NCBI GenBank assembly: GCA_017469795.1 | Contig: JAFUFT010000013.1 | Location: forward strand, 1-64,000 | Source of the DNA: Oscillospiraceae bacterium | Lineage (GTDB): Bacteria > Bacillota > Clostridia > Oscillospirales > Oscillospiraceae | Reading direction: 5' to 3' | DNA length: 64,000 nucleotides | Shown: positions 57,515-64,000 of the stretch, piece after piece | Layout: every line of letters starts with the position of its first letter | Numbering within the stretch: the stretch's first letter is position 1 | Translations under genes and position numbers: made by a program | The notes under the pieces: model-generated | Database searches by the model: none | Seen by the model: only the letters and a program-made list of their open reading frames with translations | Told to the model about the DNA's origin: nothing

Positions 57515-58845
57515 TCTCCTTCCGTTCCCAAGAGGTTCTCCGTTGGGGCATCCAGCTGCTGAACAGAGCGTAGCTTGCGGTTGATGGCCCGGGTACGGGT
57601 GCCCATCAGATTTTCCAGATCATCGCTGGTCTGGCGGAGATGGTTCTGCATCTTCCCCATCACGTCCTCGAATTTCCCGAACTCCGTCTTGACCTCCCCC
57701 AGCACCTGCCAGACCTCGTTGGAGCGTTTCTGGATGGCCAGTGTCCGGAAGCCCATCTGTAGGGAGTTCAGCAGCGCCGCCATGGTGCTGGGGCCTGCCA
57801 CGTTGATGCTGAAATCCCGCTGGAGGATCTCGATGAGGCCCATGTTCACCACCTCGGCGTAGAGTCCCTCAAAGGGCAGAAACAGGATGCCGAAGGTGGT
57901 GGTATAGGGTGGCTCCACGTATTTGTCCCGGATGTCCTTGGCGCTGGCCTTGAGCATATTGGTCAGGCCCTTCCGGGCAGCTTCCACCGCTGTCGGATCT
58001 CCCGCCGTCTGTGCGTCCTGCAGATGCATGAATGCGTCCGCAGGGAACTTTGAGTCGATGGGAAGATATACGTGGCCGCCGTCGGTGCCGGGCAGCTTCA
58101 CTGCAAACTCCACACGTTCCCGGCTCCCCGGGATGGTGGCCACATTGGTCTCGTACTGCTCCGGAGACAGGATCTCCTCCAGGATAGCGCCCAGCTGGAT
58201 CTCTCCCAGAATTCCCCGGGTCTTGACGCCGGAGAGTACCTGCTTGAGCCCGCCCACATCCGAGGCCAGGTTCTGCATCTCGCCCAAGCCCTTGTACACC
58301 TGCTCGAGCTGGTCGGACACGGTCTTGAAGGACTCTGTGATCTTCTTTTGCAGCGTATCCTGGAGTTTTTCATCCACGGTGCCCCGGATCTCGTCGAGCT
58401 TTCTGTTGTTGTCCTGGCGCATCTCCTGCATGGAGGTCTGCATGCTCTGACGCAGGGCCTCCAGCTTCTGCTCGTTCATCTTCTCCAGATTGGCCAGCCG
58501 CTGCTCCATGGCCTGCATCCGCTCCGTCACGGACTGGTTCATGGCCTGCTGCCGCTCCATTACATGCCGGTCAATGATCTCGATCCTCTCGTTTTGGCTT
58601 TGGGCGGAGAGTCTCTGCTCCTGGTTGATGGCCTCCCGCATATTCCGGATGTTGGTATTGAGGTTCTGTCCCATGGCGCTCATGGAAGTGAGCGCCGCCT
58701 GTTGCGTATCTGCGAAAGCCTTCTGCTGCAAGTTCAGCATTTCAGTCCTGAGACGGCTGCCATCCCTTGGGGAAAACAGCTTCACCAGTACCAGTGCCAG
58801 CAGTACTACCGCCACAATCAGTAAAATCAAAATAGCAATTTCCAC
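57511..58845 (-). CDS. rmuC: DNA recombination protein RmuC
   Basis: The 444-residue protein has an N-terminal membrane helix (about 3-22), a long coiled coil (about 30-190, many Gln/Met/Arg) and the RmuC nuclease-like core (about 200-400; LPGTDGGHVYLPIDSKFPAD). The start is best placed at GTG 58845, six bases behind AAAGGAG; the ATG at 58887 lies in the ymdB 3' end. It limits DNA rearrangements in E. coli. Confidence 0.93.
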   Translation of the reverse strand: MEIAILILLIVAVVLLALVLVKLFSPRDGSRLRTEMLNLQQKAFADTQQAALTSMSAMGQNLNTNIRNMREAINQEQRLSAQSQNERIEIIDRHVMERQQAMNQSVTERMQAMEQRLANLEKMNEQKLEALRQSMQTSMQEMRQDNNRKLDEIRGTVDEKLQDTLQKKITESFKTVSDQLEQVYKGLGEMQNLASDVGGLKQVLSGVKTRGILGEIQLGAILEEILSPEQYETNVATIPGSRERVEFAVKLPGTDGGHVYLPIDSKFPADAFMHLQDAQTAGDPTAVEAARKGLTNMLKASAKDIRDKYVEPPYTTTFGILFLPFEGLYAEVVNMGLIEILQRDFSINVAGPSTMAALLNSLQMGFRTLAIQKRSNEVWQVLGEVKTEFGKFEDVMGKMQNHLRQTSDDLENLMGTRTRAINRKLRSVQQLDAPTENLLGTEGE

Positions 58846-58856
58846 GATTTTCTCCT

Positions 58857-59630
58857 TTAAACGGTCAGCTGGCGCACCTGCACACAAAGCCCGGTCTCCG
58901 TATCCACTGTAAACAAAGCGCCGCTCATCGCGCAGGGGCCCTCCGCGGGCTTATAACGGCTGTAAAGGCCGCCCCGGAACTTCTCAATAGAGAGCTGCGG
59001 CTGGATGCCGATGACCGAGTGCTTCGGGCCGGTCATGCCGAGATCGGTAAGATATCCTGTTCCCCCCGGCAGCACCTGGGCGTCCGCCGTGGGCACATGG
59101 GTGTGGGTTCCCCAAATGGCGGTGACCCTTCCGTCGAGCATATAGCCCATGGCCAGTTTTTCTGAGGTGGCCTCCGCGTGGAAATCCAGAAGAGTAAACT
59201 TTGCGCCGCAGGTCTGCTCCAGAATCCGGTCGATCATCAGGAACGGATTGTCCGGGCCATAGTCCATATTCACCCGGCCGATCAGGTTGATCACCGCAAT
59301 ATCCCCGATCTTGGAATCAAAGATGCCGTATCCCCTGCCGGGCGTCTGTGGGGCATAGTTGGCCGGTCGGAGGATATACGGCGTGTCGTCCAGATACTCA
59401 AGGATCGCCCGCTGGCGGAAGGCGTGGTTGCCCAGTGTCACCACGTCGGCTCCGGCGTCAAACATATCTTCTGCCTGATCCGGCGTCAGTCCCACGTTGG
59501 AGGCGTTCTCTCCGTTGACCACGGTAAACACCGCCTCCGTCTCCCTGCGGAGCTGGGGCAGTCTCTTTTTCAGATATCGAAGGCCCACGGCGCCAACCAC
59601 ATCGCCGATTGCCAGAATGTTTGCCTGCAT
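58857..59630 (-). CDS. ymdB: YmdB-like metallophosphodiesterase (2',3'-cNMP)
   Basis: The 257-residue enzyme has the metal motifs GDVVGAVG, GENASN, LGNHAFR, DFHAEATSE and WGTHTHVPTAD of the YmdB family, which hydrolyse 2',3'-cyclic nucleotides and affect RNA turnover and biofilms. ATG 59630 follows GGAGG. It lies after rny, as in Bacillus, but with its own promoter and an elaborate leader. Confidence 0.95.
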   Translation of the reverse strand: MQANILAIGDVVGAVGLRYLKKRLPQLRRETEAVFTVVNGENASNVGLTPDQAEDMFDAGADVVTLGNHAFRQRAILEYLDDTPYILRPANYAPQTPGRGYGIFDSKIGDIAVINLIGRVNMDYGPDNPFLMIDRILEQTCGAKFTLLDFHAEATSEKLAMGYMLDGRVTAIWGTHTHVPTADAQVLPGGTGYLTDLGMTGPKHSVIGIQPQLSIEKFRGGLYSRYKPAEGPCAMSGALFTVDTETGLCVQVRQLTV

Positions 59631-59652
59631 AATGATTCCTCCATATCTAATC

Positions 59653-59778
59653 AAATTGGAGTTTGTCGAGTTCTTTCCGGGAAGCCTCCGGCGGCCAATC
59701 CCGTTTCGTTCCCACGCTCGGGGGTACGTCTAAAAAACAGGAGAATAAAGTAGACAAACTCCAATTTATTATTCTCCT
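59653..59778 (-). promoter_or_regulatory. ymdB leader with two interlocked hairpins and an early T run
   Basis: On the minus strand, AGGAGAATAA (59778-59769) pairs with TTATTCTCCT (59748-59739), followed by G and six T, like a terminator. AAATTGGAGTTTGTC (59767-59753), inside its loop, pairs perfectly with GACAAACTCCAATTT (59667-59653) next to the ymdB ribosome site. The two folds exclude each other or form a pseudoknot. A third GC hairpin lies between (about 59675-59705). Confidence 0.6.
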
Positions 59779-59781
59779 TAA

Positions 59782-59810
59782 ATTATACCAAATCCCATTC
59801 CGTTCCACAA
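59782..59810 (-). promoter_or_regulatory. ymdB promoter TTGTGG-17-TATAAT
   Basis: On the minus strand, TTGTGG (59810-59805) and TATAAT (59787-59782) are 17 bases apart. The expected RNA start is close to 59775, inside the first hairpin arm. Confidence 0.75.
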
Positions 59811-59827
59811 GATACCGTCAGCATACG

Positions 59828-59856
59828 AAAAACCCGGCACCATAAAAGGTACCGGG
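59828..59856 (-). terminator. Terminator of rny
   Basis: CCCGGTACC (59856-59848) pairs with GGTGCCGGG (59841-59833) and is followed by TTTTTCG. Confidence 0.92.
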
Positions 59857-59866
59857 CAAAACAAAC

Positions 59867-61414
59867 TTATTTCGCATATTCAACGGCCTTGGTCTCCCGA
59901 ATGAGGTTGACCTTGATCTGGCCGGGATACTCCAGTTCATTTTCAATTTTCCGCGCGATATCGCGGGCCAGAATGATCATGTTGTCCTCGGTGACTTCCT
60001 CTGGCTTGACCATGATCCGCACCTCACGTCCGGCCTGGATGGCATAGGCCTTTTCCACGCCGTGGAAGGAGGACGTCAGTTCCTCCAGCTTTTCCAAACG
60101 CTTCACATAGTTTTCCACGTTCTCCCGACGGGCGCCGGGACGGGCCGCGGAAATCGCATCCGCCGCCTGCACAATGCAGGCAATAACGGTTTGAGGTTCC
60201 ACATCGTTATGATGCGCTTCGATGGCATGGATCACCTGCGGGCTCTCCTTGTACTTCTTCGCAAGCTCCACACCAAGAGCCACATGGCTCCCTTCCATCT
60301 CGTGATCCACGGACTTGCCCAGATCGTGGAGCAGTCCGGCACGCTTGGCGAGGGTCACGTCCTCCCCTAGCTCAGCGGCGATCAGTCCACACAAATGCGC
60401 CACCTCAATGGAGTGATTGAGCACGTTCTGACCATAGCTGGTACGGTATTTCTGCCGGCCCAGCAGCTTGATGATTTCCGGATGGAGTCCATGCACTCCT
60501 GTTTCAAAGGTTGCCCGTTCGCCCTCCTGCTTGATGGTCTGCTCCACCTCCCGGCGGGCCTTTTCCACCATATTGTCGATATGCGTGGGCTGAATACGTC
60601 CGTCCGCGATGAGCTTTTCCAGCGCAATTCTGGCGATCTCCCGGCGTACCGGATCAAAGCTGGACAGGGTAATGGCCTCCGGTGTATCGTCGATGATCAG
60701 GTCCACGCCGGTCTTGGTCTCCAGCGCCCGGATGTTCCGGCCTTCCCGGCCGATGATCCGACCTTTCATCTCATCGTTGGGCAGCGCCACCACGGAAATC
60801 GTGGTTTCGGCCGCGTGATCCGCAGCGCAGCGCTGAATGGCGGTTACGATGATTTCTTTTGCACGCTCGTCGGCTTCTTCCTTCAGCTGGTCCTGGACCT
60901 CCTTGATCTTCATGGCGGTCTCATGCCGGACCTCAGATTCCACGTTCCGGAGCAGGTATTCCTTGGCCTCTTCCGTGGACATGCCGGAGATCTTCTCCAG
61001 CATTTCAAGCTGGGCTTTCTTCAGGCCGGAGACTTCCTCCTGAGTGGCGGCCACATTGGCGAGTTTCTTGTTGAGTTCCTCGTCCTTGCGCTCGTACTGA
61101 TCCATCTTTTTGTCCAGGGACTCCTCCTTCTGCTGAAGGCGGCGCTCCTGCTTCTGGACCTCGTTGCGGCGCTCCCGGATCTCCTTTTCGTTCTCGCTCC
61201 GGCTCTTATGGATCTCTTCCTTCGCTTCCACGAGCATCTCGCGCTTCTTGTTCTCCGCACTCTTGATGGACTCGTTGATGATCCGCTTCGCCTCTTCCTC
61301 CGCGCTGCCGATCTCTTTCTCTGCGGTGTGCTTACGGTAATTCACAGCAATCGGGAACATTACAACGGCACCCACCACAAACGCGACAATCGCGGCGAGT
61401 ATGATTTTGAGCAT
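59867..61414 (-). CDS. rny: Ribonuclease Y
   Basis: The 515-residue RNase Y starts bulk mRNA decay. It has an N-terminal membrane anchor (about 3-22), a long coiled coil (about 25-190), a KH domain ([15 protein letters not shown], about 212-226) and the HD domain ([12 protein letters not shown], about 358). All parts are complete. Its own promoter lies upstream. Confidence 0.98.
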   Translation of the reverse strand: MLKIILAAIVAFVVGAVVMFPIAVNYRKHTAEKEIGSAEEEAKRIINESIKSAENKKREMLVEAKEEIHKSRSENEKEIRERRNEVQKQERRLQQKEESLDKKMDQYERKDEELNKKLANVAATQEEVSGLKKAQLEMLEKISGMSTEEAKEYLLRNVESEVRHETAMKIKEVQDQLKEEADERAKEIIVTAIQRCAADHAAETTISVVALPNDEMKGRIIGREGRNIRALETKTGVDLIIDDTPEAITLSSFDPVRREIARIALEKLIADGRIQPTHIDNMVEKARREVEQTIKQEGERATFETGVHGLHPEIIKLLGRQKYRTSYGQNVLNHSIEVAHLCGLIAAELGEDVTLAKRAGLLHDLGKSVDHEMEGSHVALGVELAKKYKESPQVIHAIEAHHNDVEPQTVIACIVQAADAISAARPGARRENVENYVKRLEKLEELTSSFHGVEKAYAIQAGREVRIMVKPEEVTEDNMIILARDIARKIENELEYPGQIKVNLIRETKAVEYAK

Positions 61415-61511
61415 TCTCTTTAAAACACCTCCTTGCTATATAAAATAAACAAATAACAGGTTCCTTGCAAAACCACAATTTGCAGGCGAACCCTTCCAAT
61501 TTGCCTCATAT

Positions 61512-61540
61512 ATTGTATAGCCTGTGAAGATCATTGTCAA
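61512..61540 (-). promoter_or_regulatory. rny promoter TTGACA-17-TACAAT
   Basis: On the minus strand, TTGACA (61540-61535) and TACAAT (61517-61512) are 17 bases apart; the leader is about 90 bases. Confidence 0.88.
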
Positions 61541-61593
61541 GAAAAATGAATAATTAATTGCCGCGCCTTCCCCGCCATTCCGGGCACGTCTCA

Positions 61594-61622
61594 TTGACAA
61601 AGCCGCCCCACTGCGCTATGCT
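61594..61622 (+). promoter_or_regulatory. cysK promoter TTGACA-17-TATGCT
   Basis: TTGACA (61594-61599) and TATGCT (61617-61622) lie about 35 bases before the cysK start. Confidence 0.85.
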
Positions 61623-61657
61623 TTGGGGGAACCAAATCTTTGATGTAGAGTGATCGT

Positions 61658-62584
61658 ATGCATGTCTACAATTCCCTTCCGGAGCTGATCGGAAACACGC
61701 CCATACTACGGCTCAACCGCTACGCAGAGTCGGTTGGCGCCATGGCGCCTGTGTTCGCGAAACTGGAATACTTTAATCCACTCAGTTCCATCAAGGATCG
61801 GACGGCGCTGTACATGATCAACACCGCCCAGGCGGATGGGCGCATCCGGGACGACACGCTGATTATCGAACCCACTTCCGGGAACACCGGGATCGGTCTG
61901 GCCTATATCTGCACCGCCCGGAATCTGCATCTGATCCTGACTATGCCTGAGAACATGAGCCAGGAACGGATCAAGCTGCTCGCCGCTCTGGGGGCGGAAA
62001 TCGTCCTGACGCCTGCGTCTGACGGCATGACGGGCGCCGTCCAAAAGGCGGAGGAACTCCACCGGGCGCATCCCAATTCCGTGATCCTTGATCAGTTCAG
62101 CAATCCTGCCAATGCTCAGGCCCACGTTGAGACCACAGGGCCTGAGATCCTGCGGGATATGGACGGCAAAGTGGATATCTTTGTCTGTGCCGCAGGCACC
62201 GGCGGCACCCTTACCGGGACCGGATCGGTCCTCAAGGCCCACAATCCGGATTGCCGGATCGTTGCCGTGGAGCCTGCCGCCTCTCCCCTGCTCTCCGAGG
62301 GTTGGGCCGGGCCCCACAAGATCCAGGGCATCGGCGCAAACTTTATTCCGGAGGTCCTGAACCGGGATCTGATCGACGAGATCATTCCGGTAACCGACGA
62401 CGACGCGTATCTGACCTGCCAGGCGCTGGCTGTCACCGAGGGCCTGCTGGTAGGCGTCAGCTCCGGCGCCGCGGTAAGGGCCGCAAAGGAGCTCTCTCTC
62501 CGTCCGGAAAATCTGGGAAAACACATCGTCGTGATCCTGCCTGACACGGGAGAACGGTATCTCTCCGCCGATCTCTTTGGATAA
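61658..62584 (+). CDS. cysK: Cysteine synthase A
   Basis: The 308-residue PLP enzyme makes cysteine from O-acetylserine and sulfide. The PLP Lys is in NPLSSIKDRTALYM (about residue 44), the substrate loop is TSGNTGIGLA (about 71-80), and the phosphate-binding Gly-rich loop is GTGGTLTGTG (about 178-187). No T-box or SAM box was seen. cysE is not adjacent. Confidence 0.95.
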   Translation: MHVYNSLPELIGNTPILRLNRYAESVGAMAPVFAKLEYFNPLSSIKDRTALYMINTAQADGRIRDDTLIIEPTSGNTGIGLAYICTARNLHLILTMPENMSQERIKLLAALGAEIVLTPASDGMTGAVQKAEELHRAHPNSVILDQFSNPANAQAHVETTGPEILRDMDGKVDIFVCAAGTGGTLTGTGSVLKAHNPDCRIVAVEPAASPLLSEGWAGPHKIQGIGANFIPEVLNRDLIDEIIPVTDDDAYLTCQALAVTEGLLVGVSSGAAVRAAKELSLRPENLGKHIVVILPDTGERYLSADLFG

Positions 62585-62614
62585 AGCGCTCCGCCATTCA
62601 TCAGTCTTAACGTC

Positions 62615-62648
62615 CGCCCCCGCCTGCATCAGCAGGCGGGGGCGTTCT
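62615..62648. terminator. Bidirectional terminator between cysK and the SnoaL-like gene
   Basis: CGCCCCCGCCTGC (62615-62627) pairs with GCAGGCGGGGGCG (62632-62644) around ATCA; TTCT follows on the plus strand. Confidence 0.85.
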
Positions 62649-62652
62649 CAGT

Positions 62653-63378
62653 TTACTCCGTCCAGGTATCGTAAGGCGCCGGGATCGCCGGTTCCTCATC
62701 GGGGTAGACTGCGTCCGGCGTATAATAGTACTGCTCCGGTGCAGGTTCGTCGATAGTCAGACGGGCCGGAGCAAAGATATGCTTCGGGGACTTGGCCCAG
62801 CTTTTGAGGTATTCCGTGGAGAAATAGAGGTACCGGCTGAAATGCCAGATCTTCCATCCCTGCTCGGTCAAGATAAAGTCCATGGCAAACTTGCTCCAGT
62901 TCCACCAGCCCTGGCCAGCTCCGTCCTTGCTGTGGGCCTCCAGTCCGGGGCTGTTCCACAGTCCTTTTGCTGTCTTACCGTCCCCGGCCACCTCCACGAT
63001 CGGCGTGCACATATCCGGGATGATCATTCTTCCCTTGAGTTCCTCGTGGCGGGCAGGATCGGGATCGTCAATATCCACCATATCCCTGAGGAAGCATCGA
63101 TCCGCTGCATCTGCCCCCTTGTAAACGCCGTAAGGCATGGTGATCCGGTCCGTATCCGTATGGGCAAAGAGATCGGAGACCTCCTGCATCCGGTTCGCAG
63201 AGAACAGATAGGAAAAGCTGCCTGCCAGATTTTCGCAGATCTTTGCCGCTGTGAGCCGCTCAAACTCCAGGCTCATCTCTTCCTGGGTGCGCTTCGGATT
63301 CTCGATATGGTTGAAACGCTCCCCGGGAGCGGCCCCCTCGGCGGGTTTATCATAGGCATTATTGTCCTGCATATTCAT
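62653..63378 (-). CDS. SnoaL/NTF2-like protein D
   Basis: The 241-residue protein has the landmarks PIVEVAGDGKTAKGLW (about 126-141) and LTEQGWKIWHFSRYLYFS (about 165-182), the same pattern as proteins A to C at 22-24.5 kb. An acidic Pro-rich C-terminus (PAPEQYYYTPDAVYPDEEPA) follows. ATG 63378 has GGAGGG upstream; the longer frame from 63456 is less likely. No Gly/Pro repeat is present. It is the last gene of a second cluster that begins outside the window. Confidence 0.72.
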   Translation of the reverse strand: MNMQDNNAYDKPAEGAAPGERFNHIENPKRTQEEMSLEFERLTAAKICENLAGSFSYLFSANRMQEVSDLFAHTDTDRITMPYGVYKGADAADRCFLRDMVDIDDPDPARHEELKGRMIIPDMCTPIVEVAGDGKTAKGLWNSPGLEAHSKDGAGQGWWNWSKFAMDFILTEQGWKIWHFSRYLYFSTEYLKSWAKSPKHIFAPARLTIDEPAPEQYYYTPDAVYPDEEPAIPAPYDTWTE

Positions 63379-63391
63379 GTCGTTTCCCTCC

Positions 63392-64000
63392 TCAATCTGT
63401 TCCGAAGTTCCAGCCGGGTTCCCATGTGTCATAGGGTCTGGGCGGATCCGGCTCATTTCTGGGCATGATCACGTCCGGGCCATACCGGAAGAAATCATGG
63501 AAATCCTCCATGCCCACCCGCTTCTTTTTGGTCATGTCCTCTTCCGCCACAGCGCCGAAGTCGTCAAAGTAGTCGTTGCGGAATACCGGGAAGATCCGGC
63601 ATTTCCAGACCTTCCATTCCCCGTCTTCAAACAGGAACTCATAGGCGTATTTGCTGTTGGCCCAGGTTCCCATCTTCTTGGCGGCGATTCCCTCAAAGCC
63701 GGGAGACAGGAACACCGCCCGGGCGGTCTTCAGATCGTCCGCCACTTCGATCACCGGCGTGGTGGTGGAGTGGATGAACATGGCGCCGCCCTTCATATTT
63801 TCGGCATCGTCCGGGTGCCGGACCACGTCGTGCCAGGGGTTGTTGTACTCCAGATTCCGGTGGCCAGTGGTGTTGCCCCAGGGCATTTCATGCCGGATGT
63901 CCTCCCGCTTGGACCAATTCCTGTAGTAGCGCATCTGCAGGGCGCAGTTGTGCTCAAAGCAGTAATTCGACACCAGGTTCCGGATCTGGTCCGCCGCCTC
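63392..64000 (-). CDS. SnoaL/NTF2-like protein E (partial, 5' end outside window)
   Basis: The frame is open to the window edge, so only about 202 residues are seen. NWSKREDIRHEMPWG near the visible start, PVIEVADDLKTARAVF and FEDGEWKVWKCRIFPVF match proteins A and D. The reading frame continues upstream of the GTG at 63973 (IRNLVSNYCFEHN), so that GTG is not the true start. It lies 13 bases before gene D and is probably in the same transcript. Confidence 0.72.
   Translation of the reverse strand, partial: EAADQIRNLVSNYCFEHNCALQMRYYRNWSKREDIRHEMPWGNTTGHRNLEYNNPWHDVVRHPDDAENMKGGAMFIHSTTTPVIEVADDLKTARAVFLSPGFEGIAAKKMGTWANSKYAYEFLFEDGEWKVWKCRIFPVFRNDYFDDFGAVAEEDMTKKKRVGMEDFHDFFRYGPDVIMPRNEPDPPRPYDTWEPGWNFGTD

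Noticed and set aside
58846..58887. RmuC start at ATG 58887
   Set aside because: It lies inside the ymdB coding end and has no ribosome site, while GTG 58845 has AAAGGAG at a good distance and directly precedes the membrane helix.
1..64000. tRNA, rRNA, CRISPR arrays or complete insertion sequences
   Set aside because: No tRNA cloverleaf with a GTTC-type arm, no regularly spaced repeats and no transposase gene were found by reading; only tnpV- and tnpW-like accessory genes are present.
63973..64000. GTG 63973 as start of the last SnoaL-like gene
   Set aside because: The frame stays open to the window edge and the upstream residues look like the family, so the true start is outside.

Overview
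The window looks like the chromosome of an anaerobic, GC-rich member of the Eubacteriales, most likely Oscillospiraceae. Supporting signs are strong AGGAGG ribosome sites, consensus sigma-A promoters with 17-bp spacers, a fused FeoA-FeoB, ECF-type vitamin transporters under THF and FMN riboswitches, gene pairs typical of Firmicutes (ylxM-ffh, cdaA-cdaR, rny-ymdB, ktrAB), many Fe-S and flavin enzymes, and no visible aerobic respiration genes. No rRNA, tRNA or CRISPR array was seen.

Layout. 1-3.0 kb: edge of an integrated mobile element (tnpW- and tnpV-like genes, two cargo genes, a small membrane protein). 3.0-6.4 kb: a tightly coupled three-gene operon made of a cysteine-free long 2-hydroxyacyl-CoA-dehydratase-like protein, a membrane polyferredoxin, and a cysteine-rich short dehydratase-like protein. 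6.4-9.8 kb: iron uptake (Cys-rich anchored protein, feoAB fusion, FeoB-associated mini-protein). 9.8-19.1 kb: housekeeping (argS, HAD phosphatase, GNAT, birA, ylxM-ffh-rpsP-khpA, folT with a THF riboswitch, mgtE with an unassigned structured leader). 19.4-24.6 kb: a six-gene operon with four NTF2/SnoaL-like proteins, an FAD fumarate-reductase-like flavoprotein and a 65-residue protein. 24.6-31.8 kb: cdaA-cdaR-rseC, prmA, a DUF4015-like protein, a histidine phosphatase and a PurF-like protein lacking the nucleophile Cys. 32-34.2 kb: an Old Yellow Enzyme-type reductase. 34.2-37 kb: DUF4342 protein, a short promoter-driven transcript with tiny ORFs, a membrane alkaline-phosphatase-fold protein. 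36.9-61.4 kb: mostly minus-strand housekeeping (radical SAM-rnc-plsX, trmFO-topA-dprA, rRNA methylase, ktrAB, lysS-greA-ctpA, PucR-type regulator, msmX/ugpC-like ATPase, rluB, ribU with FMN riboswitch, two MazG-like proteins, rmuC, ymdB, rny). 61.6-64 kb: cysK, then two more SnoaL-like genes, the last cut by the window edge.

The accessory genes seem to form one theme: reductive anaerobic metabolism of a cyclic or enoyl-type substrate. The parts are SnoaL-like dehydratase/isomerase folds, an FAD reductase, an OYE-type reductase and a dehydratase/reductase-like Fe-S pair with its own membrane electron carrier. This resembles the logic of bile-acid (bai) 7-dehydroxylation, but the substrate cannot be read from sequence. 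The most unusual signal is a Gly/Pro-rich, low-complexity insert shared by four proteins of different folds (two SnoaL-like, the FAD flavoprotein, the OYE). The second is the complementary split of cysteines and domains in the 3.0-6.3 kb operon.
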